Shown here in pieces: positions 1 to 7,815 of a DNA stretch of 64,000 nucleotides. The stretch spans positions 29,646-93,645 of the forward strand of contig NZ_NAEW01000015.1 in NCBI RefSeq assembly GCF_002075345.1, read 5' to 3'. Under the pieces are notes generated by a model. It ran no database searches. It was not told where the DNA came from and worked only from the letters and a program-made list of their open reading frames with translations. Origin of the DNA: Citrobacter braakii. Lineage in GTDB: Bacteria; Pseudomonadota; Gammaproteobacteria; Enterobacterales; Enterobacteriaceae. Positions within the stretch are counted from its first letter, which is position 1. Every line of letters starts with the position of its first letter. A program made the position numbers and the translations under genes.

Positions 1-683
1 TGCTGGATATCCATCACTTTCAGTAGGTTATTGTCTGATTTTTTGGCCGGTATCGCGATTTCAGGAAAAAGGTGCCTGCGAATAATATCCCGTGTTAAAG
101 GAGAAATGGCTGGCCGAAAACGGGTGGTAAACAGACCCGCGATTTTGTTCCGGAACGCCTGCGGTGAAACCGATTCCGTCATTTCATCCTGGCAAATCGT
201 CAGGGCCTCCGGAAACACTGCTTCAACGGCGCCGTCAGCAGAAAGCGCGTTCAGTTGCTGCCTTGTGATATTCGTAAACACCACTCCGTATGCCCATGCC
301 AGATTAAGTTTACCCTGATATAAGCCCGTCTGTTGCAGGCGGGGATCCTGAGATAACATGTCAGCTGTTGCGCAGGCGTATTCCCTGACCTGAACCAGCG
401 GATTCTTTTCTCGTTTTGAGCCCTGCCCAGTGTCCAGGATAACCGTCAGGGGATCAGCATGACAGAAAGTACTTCTCCGCCAGTCCTTGACCTCAAGGAA
501 TATCAGTCCTAAGGATGGATCGATGATCACAAAATCCGGATGCTGGTATTGTCTCCCCACCGGAATGTCATACCAGATCAGACAGTCATCACCGAGATGC
601 GTTTCCAGGCGCTGGGCGACGCGTCGTTCTCCCCAGGTCATTCTTTGGGAGCTCTGCGCCAGAGAAGTCATCAGTTTTGCCAT
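1..683 (-). CDS. NERD-domain helicase, N-terminal part (runs off left edge)
   Basis: An open frame on the minus strand starts at ATG 683 with GGAAAA a few bases upstream and continues without a stop to the window edge, giving about 227 residues. The protein opens with MTWGERRVAQRLE, then HPDFVIIDPSLGLIFLEVKDW. This D...E-V-K pattern is that of the nuclease-related NERD domain, with the Asp and the Glu-x-Lys as predicted catalytic residues. The following segment (NPLVQVREYA, WAYGVVFTNITR, ICQDEM) also matches NERD proteins that continue into a UvrD/Rep-type superfamily 1 helicase. The helicase part would lie left of the window and is not seen. Such proteins are common on mobile elements and are suspected to act in DNA processing or defence, but the role is inferred. 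Confidence 0.75.
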   Translation of the reverse strand, partial: MAKLMTSLAQSSQRMTWGERRVAQRLETHLGDDCLIWYDIPVGRQYQHPDFVIIDPSLGLIFLEVKDWRRSTFCHADPLTVILDTGQGSKREKNPLVQVREYACATADMLSQDPRLQQTGLYQGKLNLAWAYGVVFTNITRQQLNALSADGAVEAVFPEALTICQDEMTESVSPQAFRNKIAGLFTTRFRPAISPLTRDIIRRHLFPEIAIPAKKSDNNLLKVMDIQ

Positions 684-1168
684 AATTATTTTCCGTTTAA
701 ATACACGTTAACAACCACACCTGGATCCGGGAATAAATTTTTCAGCCTGCCCGGATGACACTACCGCAAAACGATAATACTGTCGCTCCGGTAATATATG
801 CGGTTATCAGGCCCGCCGGATAAATACGTCTCACAGGTTTCGCTGGCCACGAGGGTATAACCCCCGACTCACCGCCACATATGCTACCGCCCGTCGCTGT
901 AAACCAGAGCGCATAAGGTACAGTTAACCCGGTTTTCAGAATGTTTTTCTTTCAGACATTCCCTGATTTCTATCCCGGGAATAACCGGTGCAGGGAATAA
1001 AAAATCCTTCTTATCATTCAGAACTGGCATCAGCGCCATTCGCCTGAAACAAAAAAAGTTTCTCCCCGGCAGGGGACACTTTTCAACTAAAATAAGTTAA
1101 CGTAATGTAAAAAGTCCTCAGAGATAACCGGGTTCCATGGCAGTGTGTATCTCATTTTCTCAGCCTCT
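684..1168. other. intergenic, nothing recognised
   Basis: About 485 bases lie between the helicase start and the end of the yebB-like gene. The first 30 bases upstream of the helicase are AT-rich and probably hold its promoter. I see no convincing coding frame, tRNA or hairpin terminator here. Confidence 0.4.
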
Positions 1169-1783
1169 CTACCCACTGACATCATCAGAACACAACAGGG
1201 GGGCACTACAACCCGGCGCATGACTGTGATAAACCAGCACCAGATCCGTGTTACGCCACAGGCTGGCCGGCGTTATCGTCCGCCGGCTACATGGAATGGA
1301 TCCCAGAAACCAGCATTTCCAGAATGTCAGTCGTGCTTCAGGGTTGTTCTGCAACAGTTCGCCGAAGGTCTCAATTTTCCCCACCCGGACAGACAGGGCT
1401 TCATGGCAGATATCAAACACAAACTTTGAGCAGAACTGCCGGGAAGAGTCATAGCTGAATCCGGTATGGTAAAGCTTATGCAGACGGGGGTTTACCTGAA
1501 GCAACACATCATGCTTTTGCGCCTCAGTCAGTCCCCCCTTCAGTCGTTTCACGGCATAGTGTTTTCCGGCGGAACGACGGATAAAACGTGACAAAGTGGT
1601 TACCGTGGAAAACGGCACCCGGCTTTCTGCCACCAGGTAATCCTCTCCATTATGCCCCGTGATCATACCGACATGATTACACCAGCACCGGGAGGCATCC
1701 GATACCGACCTGAATAATGAGGTCCCGATACAGGTAAAAACGATATCACCGGTCTCATACCTGACCGGATAATTTATACACAT
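1169..1783 (-). CDS. yebB-like: YebB-like (YiiX/YebB family) papain-like hydrolase
   Basis: This 204-residue protein closely resembles E. coli YebB as I remember it. It begins [20 protein letters not shown] and contains [33 protein letters not shown] and [12 protein letters not shown]. The NHVGMI and FCSKFVFD motifs carry the His and Cys of the permuted NlpC/P60-like (papain-like) fold of the YiiX/YebB family, so a thiol hydrolase acting on peptides, amides or lipids is expected. The substrate is not known for YebB. The start is supported by GGAGG just upstream of ATG 1783. It is the last gene I assign to the pilus-proximal minus-strand group, 67 bases after the RDD gene. YebB is normally chromosomal, so this is probably an extra mobile copy. 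Confidence 0.75.
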   Translation of the reverse strand: MCINYPVRYETGDIVFTCIGTSLFRSVSDASRCWCNHVGMITGHNGEDYLVAESRVPFSTVTTLSRFIRRSAGKHYAVKRLKGGLTEAQKHDVLLQVNPRLHKLYHTGFSYDSSRQFCSKFVFDICHEALSVRVGKIETFGELLQNNPEARLTFWKCWFLGSIPCSRRTITPASLWRNTDLVLVYHSHAPGCSAPLLCSDDVSG

Positions 1784-1850
1784 ATCACTCCTCCGGTTAT
1801 CTGAAAGTATCTGACACCGAACGGGACGCTAAAGCAGACCCGTTTTCTGC

Positions 1851-2348
1851 TCACCGGCGTGACGACGGTCTGCCCCGGAATGTCACCGCCGGGAGACGGA
1901 GACTCCTCACCACAACGGTTCCGGCCAGTTTGTCATGCCACCCCTGCTTACGGCGGTCGAAGGCGATCCAGAAAAAGCCGAGGCCCAGGGGAACTGTCGA
2001 CACAAAATACCCCAGATAACGCCCGATATATTGCCCGGTACTGGCGGGACAGCCGCTTTCAGCATCAAGTACCCGTAATCTCAGCGCCATCTTTCCGGGC
2101 GTGGCCTGGAACCCCCGCCACAGAATGACCGTCAGAACAGCCGGCACAATCCAGTTTATTGCCACATCCGCAGGCCCCCGGAATAAGCGGTCACTCAGGA
2201 AATAATCCGTACCATAAAACGTTATCGTGACCGGCAACAAAATCAGTGAAAAAAACAGGCTGTCAACCAGACATGCGCCTGTTCTCAGCCAGAATCCCGC
2301 ATATTCATACTCAGGTTGTTCTTCGGGTCGTGCGTTCTGGTTCTGCAT
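1851..2348 (-). CDS. RDD family membrane protein
   Basis: A 165-residue protein with the RDD signature: an N-terminal AGFWLRTGACLVDSLFF segment with Arg and Asp in the first helix, and a later ATPGKMALRLRVLD motif typical of the family. Three hydrophobic stretches (about residues 28-48, 65-85, 105-130) predict a small inner-membrane protein. RDD proteins have been linked to ion or proton antiport in some bacteria, but most have no assigned role. It sits between the small unknown gene at 2501 and the yebB-like gene, same strand. The start codon has no strong ribosome site. The family assignment is firm, the function is not. Confidence 0.65.
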   Translation of the reverse strand: MQNQNARPEEQPEYEYAGFWLRTGACLVDSLFFSLILLPVTITFYGTDYFLSDRLFRGPADVAINWIVPAVLTVILWRGFQATPGKMALRLRVLDAESGCPASTGQYIGRYLGYFVSTVPLGLGFFWIAFDRRKQGWHDKLAGTVVVRSLRLPAVTFRGRPSSRR

Positions 2349-2500
2349 ACGCTGTATTTACTCCACAGAAAACGTTCACAGGTTATCTGTCCTGTATGGT
2401 CTGCAACGCTCAGGCTTATTCTGCTTTATCATTAAAAACGGCATCAGGACGGCTCCCGAAATCTGAAGAACAGGTATCCGTACCGAATGCCGGAAAACCA

Positions 2501-2716
2501 TTACAAGGTGATATCGTCGTTATCTGTTTCTCCGGCATCCCAGGTAAATGACGCAAGCCAGAACCGGTATCTTTCAAGAAACCATTCCCGCTGTCTGTCA
2601 TCCATATTTCCCGTGACGGCAGCCATGTTAACCGCCCTCCCCTGTCCTGCCATCTGCGCAAAGGTAATGGCAAGGAATTCAAAATTACTGAACGCATAAA
2701 TGTCTGTATCCTTCAT
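2501..2716 (-). CDS. small hypothetical protein, 71 aa
   Basis: I do not recognise this gene. The frame starts at ATG 2716 behind a good purine-rich ribosome site (GAGGGGG). The protein is acidic at the C-terminus and contains FEFLAITFAQMAGQGRAVNM and AVTGNMDDRQREWFLERY. The MA-x-x-G-x-x-V...AVTGNMD...R-x-WF-x-R pattern resembles short helical proteins common on conjugative plasmids and near pilus genes, from memory only. No signal peptide or membrane segment is evident, so it is probably cytoplasmic. A 93-residue frame at 2416-2697 overlaps it in another frame but lacks this protein-like pattern. It lies 88 bases beyond the omptin stop. Confidence 0.5.
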   Translation of the reverse strand: MKDTDIYAFSNFEFLAITFAQMAGQGRAVNMAAVTGNMDDRQREWFLERYRFWLASFTWDAGETDNDDITL

Positions 2717-2804
2717 ACCCAGCCCCCTCTGGCCGGACCGAAACTGCCTGATGACCGGACATCCGACAATAACTGCGCGATGAGCCAGCCATCAGACTTA
2801 TCCG

Positions 2805-3782
2805 TCAGAAGTAATATTTCAGTCCTGCCGTCACGTTATATGACGAACTTTCAATGCCTGATGCATTCTGGTAATAAGCCACTTCCCCGGTATCATGTGA
2901 CGTCGCCGTTTCATTTCCTTTTCCGTTGGTTACCCGCACCCACTCGCCTTCAATAAAGACCTTTGCTTGTGGCGTGATGTAATATCCGATATCCGCTGAC
3001 ACAGAATAAAAATCTGAATCACGATTTGTATCCCTGAAGGTGATATTACGTAAATAATGCTCGTCGGTGTCGGACGCCCTGACCCAGTGACTGTATTTAA
3101 ATGCAGTGTTCATCTCAATATTATGATAACGGTATCCGCCCGTCAGTCCGATATAAGGCATTTTAAACTGCAACTTATAGCCAATTCCTTTCCCGTCAGG
3201 AAGGTCACCCTGGACAAGTCCATTCCAGTAACTGTAATATCCGCCATGCGCATCCCATTTATAATCTGTTTGCTGCCAGCCAGCCATCAGACCCAGACGC
3301 CATATATTATTATTCACGCCCCAGACCGTGGCATTCACATCCCAGAAACTGGCTGAACGTAACTTCGTCGGTGATTCAGAAATATGGGAATAGCCGTCCT
3401 GATGCGGGAGCATCCAGTCCCGGTCAACCATGTCACTTGCTCCGTGACTGCCCGCGGTCACCCATCCCGATGCGCCAAGCCTCACCCACGGGGATAAATC
3501 CCAGTCAATATTCCCTTTCAGGATGGGCGCATTTTTAAATTTCCAGTCCAGCTGGCTGAGTCTGCGTCCATTGTCATACACCCTTTCCTTCGCACTGCCG
3601 CTCAGCATTCCGACAGATAAACCGGCAGAGACTTTTTCCGGCGTGAACCACTCCGCGAGCGCGGCCTTCTCTGACGCATCCAGAAATCCGTCATTATTCT
3701 CCGCCAGGGAACCTGCCTGCACAGCCCCGGTCATCAGAACACCACTACTGAACAAAATAATTGCTGATAGATATTTTCTCAT
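2805..3782 (-). CDS. omptin family outer-membrane protease
   Basis: A 325-residue omptin (OmpT, PgtE, Pla, CroP family), an outer-membrane beta-barrel aspartate/histidine protease that cuts between basic residues and is activated by rough LPS. Visible family motifs are GASGWVTAGSHG, DMVDRDWM (the catalytic Asp pair), GLMAGWQQTDYKWDAHGG, FKMPYIGLTGGYRY, ASDTDEHY (the Asp-x-His pair), DIGYYITPQAKVFIEG and a C-terminal Phe. All four catalytic positions are present. The chosen start is ATG 3782, nine bases after AGGA, giving the signal peptide MRKYLSAIILFSSGVLMTGA cleaved near VQA-G. The frame stays open further upstream but that part overlaps the transglycosylase gene and is not protein-like. 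The mature N-terminus is about 10-15 residues longer than in OmpT. Likely roles in relatives are cleaving plasminogen, antimicrobial peptides or adhesins. Confidence 0.93.
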   Translation of the reverse strand: MRKYLSAIILFSSGVLMTGAVQAGSLAENNDGFLDASEKAALAEWFTPEKVSAGLSVGMLSGSAKERVYDNGRRLSQLDWKFKNAPILKGNIDWDLSPWVRLGASGWVTAGSHGASDMVDRDWMLPHQDGYSHISESPTKLRSASFWDVNATVWGVNNNIWRLGLMAGWQQTDYKWDAHGGYYSYWNGLVQGDLPDGKGIGYKLQFKMPYIGLTGGYRYHNIEMNTAFKYSHWVRASDTDEHYLRNITFRDTNRDSDFYSVSADIGYYITPQAKVFIEGEWVRVTNGKGNETATSHDTGEVAYYQNASGIESSSYNVTAGLKYYF

Positions 3783-3825
3783 TTTCATTTTCCTGTTAAG
3801 ACTGCCATACCTATTTTTATTGTCG

Positions 3826-4323
3826 TCACCCTGCCCACTGATGCTTATTTTCCCCGTGTTTGAGTTTCCGGTACACGGTGTATATTTTTCTGGCATAGGC
3901 CATTCGCCTGAAATGCTGTTTCGGTGTCCCTGCAAAGCCGGCATTATAAGCGCCGACCGCCTCCCAGGTGGGTCCCCACTTATTAAAAGCCTGAGCCAGA
4001 ATCAGCGCGCCACTGTATATATTGATACAGATATCCGAGACCAGTAACTCCCGGTCAATACCCCGTTTCTTCATATTTCCCAGATGCTGGGAATCAATCT
4101 GCATCAGCCCCATGCCATAGCCAGTACCGGGGTTTTTACCTATGGCGTCATAATTGAGTCGGGATTCCTGCCAGGCGATGGCCCGTAATAAATCTGGGTC
4201 AATACCCGCATCCTTTCCGGCCATATCAAAACAATCTGCTGCCATGGCATAATGGCTGATAACAAGCAGACATAATCCGACCGGCACGGAACGGAAATAT
4301 TTATATGGTGTCAGTATATTCAT
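3826..4323 (-). CDS. lytic transglycosylase of the type IVb pilus cluster (CofT/PilT-type)
   Basis: A 165-residue periplasmic soluble lytic transglycosylase (SLT domain) with an N-terminal signal segment ending near YAMA-ADCF. The catalytic Glu is in IAWQESRLNYDAIG, followed by GYGMGLMQID and VGAYNAG, all standard SLT motifs. Such small enzymes (CofT in CFA/III, PilT in R64, BfpH in EPEC) open peptidoglycan for pilus or conjugation machinery. The name PilT here does not mean the retraction ATPase. The start at 4323 has AAAGGG upstream, 18 bases after the small membrane gene at 4342. In the ETEC cof cluster the transglycosylase gene lies upstream of the pilin; here it is at the far end of the operon. 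Confidence 0.88.
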   Translation of the reverse strand: MNILTPYKYFRSVPVGLCLLVISHYAMAADCFDMAGKDAGIDPDLLRAIAWQESRLNYDAIGKNPGTGYGMGLMQIDSQHLGNMKKRGIDRELLVSDICINIYSGALILAQAFNKWGPTWEAVGAYNAGFAGTPKQHFRRMAYARKIYTVYRKLKHGENKHQWAG

Positions 4324-4341
4324 ATACAGTGACCCTTTGTT

Positions 4342-4512
4342 TTATACATGCGTCAGATTTAAAAAATCAATAATGAATAAAATGCATTCGTCAAATACTG
4401 GTTTTCTTTCGATAGCCAGCCACAGCATAAAACCGACGCCGAGTAAAAAACCGGCGCCCAGACGCCCCGGAACAAGAAAACGCATCAGTTTTTGCCTGGT
4501 AAAGTTATTCAT
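4342..4512 (-). CDS. small membrane protein, 56 aa, coupled to prepilin peptidase
   Basis: I do not recognise this short gene. Its ATG overlaps the stop of the prepilin peptidase gene (TGATG), and the frame ends at TAA 4342, 18 bases before the transglycosylase start. The overlap indicates translational coupling and makes it likely to be real. The product begins MNNFTRQKLMRFLVPGR, followed by a Gly-rich hydrophobic segment (about residues 19-34) and a second hydrophobic stretch near residues 43-50, so one or two membrane passes with a basic N-terminus inside. No counterpart is known to me in the cof or lng clusters. A role in pilus assembly is inferred only from position. Confidence 0.55.
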   Translation of the reverse strand: MNNFTRQKLMRFLVPGRLGAGFLLGVGFMLWLAIERKPVFDECILFIIDFLNLTHV

Positions 4513-5393
4513 CATACTCTGGTAAAAAAAAGAACAAGGGTTGCCAGCGCAATGGCAGGGCCAAATGGAATATAAGCTCCCGTACAGGCAATATCATTAT
4601 CACCATTGTCAGCATCCTGCCCCGGCAATAATTCAGGTGTCTGTACAAGAATTTTACGCTGATAAAACTTCTTTATTCCGTACAGTACGCCACCGCAGAC
4701 GGCAGAAAACAGAATCAGCCACGACACCTGCCCCAGTCCCACCCAGACGGATGCGGCTGCAAAAAGTTTGGCATCCCCCCCACCGAGTCCTTCGTGCCCG
4801 CGGATAACGCGGTATCCGTACTGGACAGCGCTGATAATGCCATATGCCAGCACACATCCCGTCACAGCCTGAAAGGGAGACACACGGATAAGGCCGCAGA
4901 CAGAAAACACCAGTCCGGACCACAACAGGCCGAGAGACAAAACATCCGGGATAAGGTAGTGGCGGAAGTCCGTCACGGTAATACAGTACAACAGGCAAAA
5001 CAGTGTCAGGGGAGGCAACAGGTCTGCTACCCCTGAAAATGTCAGCAGCATGCTCACTGGGCCGACAAAATAAAGATACACCATGGCAAACCACAGGCCA
5101 GTAACGGCTTCTGTCAGCGGATAGATGACCGGAATACGCGTCCGGCATTGCCGGCATCTTCCCCGCAGTATAAGCCAGCTCAGTACCGGAATATTGTCAT
5201 AAAACCGTATCCGGTGATGGCAGACCGGACAGTGTGAAGGCGGCCAGGCAAGGGAGAACCGCTCATCCTCCGCCGCCCCGAAAATCATCAGTGGCAGACG
5301 GTAAATGACCACGTTCATAAAGCTGCCGGCACACATTCCTGTCATCAGGCATAGAGTGAAAAAAATAAAATAATAACCCTGTCCGGTCACCAT
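4512..5393 (-). CDS. cofP-like: type IV prepilin peptidase (CofP-like)
   Basis: A 293-residue inner-membrane aspartyl protease that cleaves the prepilin leader after Gly and usually methylates the new N-terminus. The N-terminal domain has MCAGSFMNVVIYRLP, then two Cys pairs (CPVC and CRQC, around residues 58-85) flanking IPVLSWLILRGRC, as in PilD/CofP zinc-binding regions. The catalytic Asp residues are expected in TDFRHYLIPD and in the GxGD motif GLGGGDAKLF near residue 203. At least six further membrane helices are visible. The start at 5393 follows GGAG with ten bases spacing. The gene is directly after the cofJ-like gene, the same order as cofJ-cofP in ETEC. Its substrates are the prepilins at 15293 and 13408. 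Confidence 0.92.
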   Translation of the reverse strand: MVTGQGYYFIFFTLCLMTGMCAGSFMNVVIYRLPLMIFGAAEDERFSLAWPPSHCPVCHHRIRFYDNIPVLSWLILRGRCRQCRTRIPVIYPLTEAVTGLWFAMVYLYFVGPVSMLLTFSGVADLLPPLTLFCLLYCITVTDFRHYLIPDVLSLGLLWSGLVFSVCGLIRVSPFQAVTGCVLAYGIISAVQYGYRVIRGHEGLGGGDAKLFAAASVWVGLGQVSWLILFSAVCGGVLYGIKKFYQRKILVQTPELLPGQDADNGDNDIACTGAYIPFGPAIALATLVLFFTRV

Positions 5394-5413
5394 GACTTAT
5401 TTACTCCCGGCTG

Positions 5414-6763
5414 TCAGTAACAGGCATTTCTCAGCTGCATAGCGCTGGCTGCCTCTTTACCATTGATATAAATAGGGGCGAATTTCAGTGGCTGACCGTA
5501 TGCGCTGAATGTCAGACTGCCGAACCCTTGTGTACCAGACTTCTGCCCTATTGTGAATGTCAGTCCGTCAGTATTAACCAGGTTAATCTCCCCATCTGAC
5601 GTCGGAGGCAGAGTCAGCGGTATAATATTATTAATGTAATCGGTATACGCTTTAGTCAGGAATGTACCTGCCGCCAGAGAACCCTTAAAATAACGGTTCT
5701 CTTTATAAAAATTATTAACAAAGTACGGGTCACTGTTATCACTGGCTAAAGGTTTCATGCCCAGACTTGACCCGTGATTCAGATACAGTCTGTTTTTGTA
5801 AGCATCGTCATTAGCGGCTTTCCAGACCCAAGTCTCTGAAGCGCCCTTGTTTGTTATTTTCAGGGACAGTGAGGTAATATTCCGGTTACTGAGTGTCAGT
5901 ACAAAGTCACCACCGTGAATGCTGCTTGCAACACTACTCTCTGACCCTGTCAGGAGCGGGTAAACAAAATGTTTATCCTGATAAGTATGGTCGACGGACT
6001 CATTGAAAGGTTGTGTGCCAAACTCATAGTGACCAGGTGTAGCAGGCGTATGTGACACAAAAAATACCTGGTCTGTCAGAGCACTGCTTCCTCTTTCCTC
6101 ATATTCTTTCCTAACATTAGGGGGCATAGGTACAGCACCTGGAAAACCTCCCCATACGTACCTGTCATTAGGTATCATAGGAGTATTAAAACAACCCTCA
6201 TGCCACCAATAGGCATCATAATTGGTACCAAATGGGTAATTCGGAACCGGAGGCTGATAAATAGGAAAATAAGTTCCGGTCTGGTTATCAGGTGTATTGT
6301 CATGATAAAGGTATTTGTCACTGAAACAGAACGGGTAGTTCCATGACTCCGGAGTTCCTGCAACATATCTTTTACCGTTATGTTCTCCACTAATATTGCC
6401 TTTGGCATGTACACTCCACGGCACCCGGAAATCAGCATCTGTAGCGCGGGATTTGCCGGACGCTGACTTAAATGGAGCATAGTTTTTAATATAGTCATCC
6501 CCATCGATGGTCAGCGTGACATTTAGACTACCAGTACCCTCAGTAGTCGCTGTTATCTTATTAAAATGCACCCGGATTTCTATCGGATCGGCTTTTGAAT
6601 GACACCCCCTTGCCTGCAAGCCCAGTTTCGGCTCGAGGCTGAGTGTCCCCGCACGTTTGTAATTAAAATTCAGGTTATCCGCCGCCAGAATCTCTGGCGA
6701 CAGCAGTACCAGAAAAAATAACATCCATTTTCTGCTCAGTGACACTTGGTTCATTGTCTTCAT
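5414..6763 (-). CDS. cofJ-like: CofJ-like secreted pilus-associated protein
   Basis: A 449-residue exported protein of no family I recognise by sequence. Its position between the CofI-like platform protein and the prepilin peptidase is exactly that of CofJ (CFA/III), LngJ and CfcJ, so I call it by synteny. In ETEC, CofJ is a soluble protein secreted through the pilus system and carried by the minor pilin CofB to aid attachment. The start is ATG 6763 with GGAG upstream. The signal peptide is MKTMNQVSLSRKWMLFFLVL continuing to ILA-ADN. The mature protein has few Cys (near residues 49, 140, 188 and the penultimate residue), many aromatic and Pro residues between about 145 and 215, and beta-rich Gly/Ser segments after that. 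It is about 90 residues longer than CofJ as I remember it. Adhesin function is inference. Confidence 0.65.
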   Translation of the reverse strand: MKTMNQVSLSRKWMLFFLVLLSPEILAADNLNFNYKRAGTLSLEPKLGLQARGCHSKADPIEIRVHFNKITATTEGTGSLNVTLTIDGDDYIKNYAPFKSASGKSRATDADFRVPWSVHAKGNISGEHNGKRYVAGTPESWNYPFCFSDKYLYHDNTPDNQTGTYFPIYQPPVPNYPFGTNYDAYWWHEGCFNTPMIPNDRYVWGGFPGAVPMPPNVRKEYEERGSSALTDQVFFVSHTPATPGHYEFGTQPFNESVDHTYQDKHFVYPLLTGSESSVASSIHGGDFVLTLSNRNITSLSLKITNKGASETWVWKAANDDAYKNRLYLNHGSSLGMKPLASDNSDPYFVNNFYKENRYFKGSLAAGTFLTKAYTDYINNIIPLTLPPTSDGEINLVNTDGLTFTIGQKSGTQGFGSLTFSAYGQPLKFAPIYINGKEAASAMQLRNACY

Positions 6764-6783
6764 TTTTCGTCTCCTTAAGCCCC

Positions 6784-7815
6784 TTAATAAAAGGAGCTCA
6801 TTTTGGAAATTGCATCGGACAGGGCATACAGGGCCCCAAACACCCAGACCACGCACCCGCCCAACACCAGAGTTGCCAGCGACCGCAGGAGGCCAGCCAG
6901 CCGCTCAATACTTTCCGCGATATCCTTTTTTGCCCTGTCCGAAACGGCCTGCAGCACATCAAAAAATGACGGCAGACTGGAATACAGACTGATATTCAGC
7001 AGTTCACTGGCCCCCAAAAGCCCGGTGTTCATCGCCTTTCCGTAGGGCTGCCCCAGCGCCATGTTGTTCTGCATGAGAGCCAGATGGTGCCGCATCCAGC
7101 GGTTGGCATTAAGCCGGATGACATCCAGAGATTCATTCAGCGGAATGTTGTTACGCAGCATGGCGGACAGACTGCTCAGAAACAGTGAAGCAGACATTCG
7201 CCTGTAGGCAGAGAAGGGCAATATCCGATCCAGAATGTTGTTCCGCAGGCTTCCCGTCATGTTGTACATCACCAGCCGAATCAGGATGACTACCACCACG
7301 AATGCCACAATAATGTATATCCACAGCCCGTAGTACAGTTCGGTGCCGAAGCTGTACAGTACCTGCGTTATCCCCGGCCAGCGGTTCGTCGGGATAACTC
7401 TTTCAAACGCCGGAAAGACCTTGACCGCATACCCGCCAATCACCACCAGGGCGAGGCACAGCATAATCAGTGGATACGACACCGCCTTAATCAGCTGTGA
7501 GCGCAACTGCTGTTCAAACTTCATGGTGGTTACGATGCTGAGGAAGCCCTCAGCCAGAGAGCCGCTTTTTTCCGAGGAATAAATCACCCCCAGCTCTTCA
7601 CGGGGAACAAATCCCTCAAACACCCCGGACACCGATTCCGTTGTGGCCATCTTGTCCAGAAACGCCTGCAGTTTTTTCACAAATCCCGCGCCCAGCAGGG
7701 TTCGTCCTTCTGTCTGTAGCTTGACGACTGAGTCATACAGCGGCAGGTCGGCTTTAATCATGTCTGCGCAGAACTGATACAGATAAAACCGCTGCTTCTT
7801 AGTAAATTTTGCCAA
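6784..7815 (-). CDS. cofI-like: type IVb pilus inner-membrane platform protein (CofI/TcpE/PilR-like)
   Basis: A 343-residue polytopic protein of the GspF/PilC/TcpE family, the inner-membrane platform on which the ATPase acts during pilus assembly. Hydrophobic helices are near residues 120-150, 170-205 and the C-terminus (LATLVLGGCVVWVFGALYAL). FEQQLRSQLIKAVSYPLIML and MRHHLALMQNNMALGQPYG lie where T2SF-domain proteins have similar segments. I place the start at TTG 7815, six bases after a full GGAGG, rather than the longer frame from 7851, which would overlap the ATPase gene far more. It overlaps the ATPase stop by 17 bases, so the two are probably coupled. This is the standard H-I order of cof-type operons. 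Confidence 0.85.
   Translation of the reverse strand: MAKFTKKQRFYLYQFCADMIKADLPLYDSVVKLQTEGRTLLGAGFVKKLQAFLDKMATTESVSGVFEGFVPREELGVIYSSEKSGSLAEGFLSIVTTMKFEQQLRSQLIKAVSYPLIMLCLALVVIGGYAVKVFPAFERVIPTNRWPGITQVLYSFGTELYYGLWIYIIVAFVVVVILIRLVMYNMTGSLRNNILDRILPFSAYRRMSASLFLSSLSAMLRNNIPLNESLDVIRLNANRWMRHHLALMQNNMALGQPYGKAMNTGLLGASELLNISLYSSLPSFFDVLQAVSDRAKKDIAESIERLAGLLRSLATLVLGGCVVWVFGALYALSDAISKMSSFY

Noticed and set aside
4337..4525. 62-codon forward frame between prepilin peptidase and transglycosylase
   Set aside because: The minus-strand 56-codon frame in the same place is coupled to the operon and has a membrane helix; the forward one lacks a ribosome site and is divergent from all neighbours.
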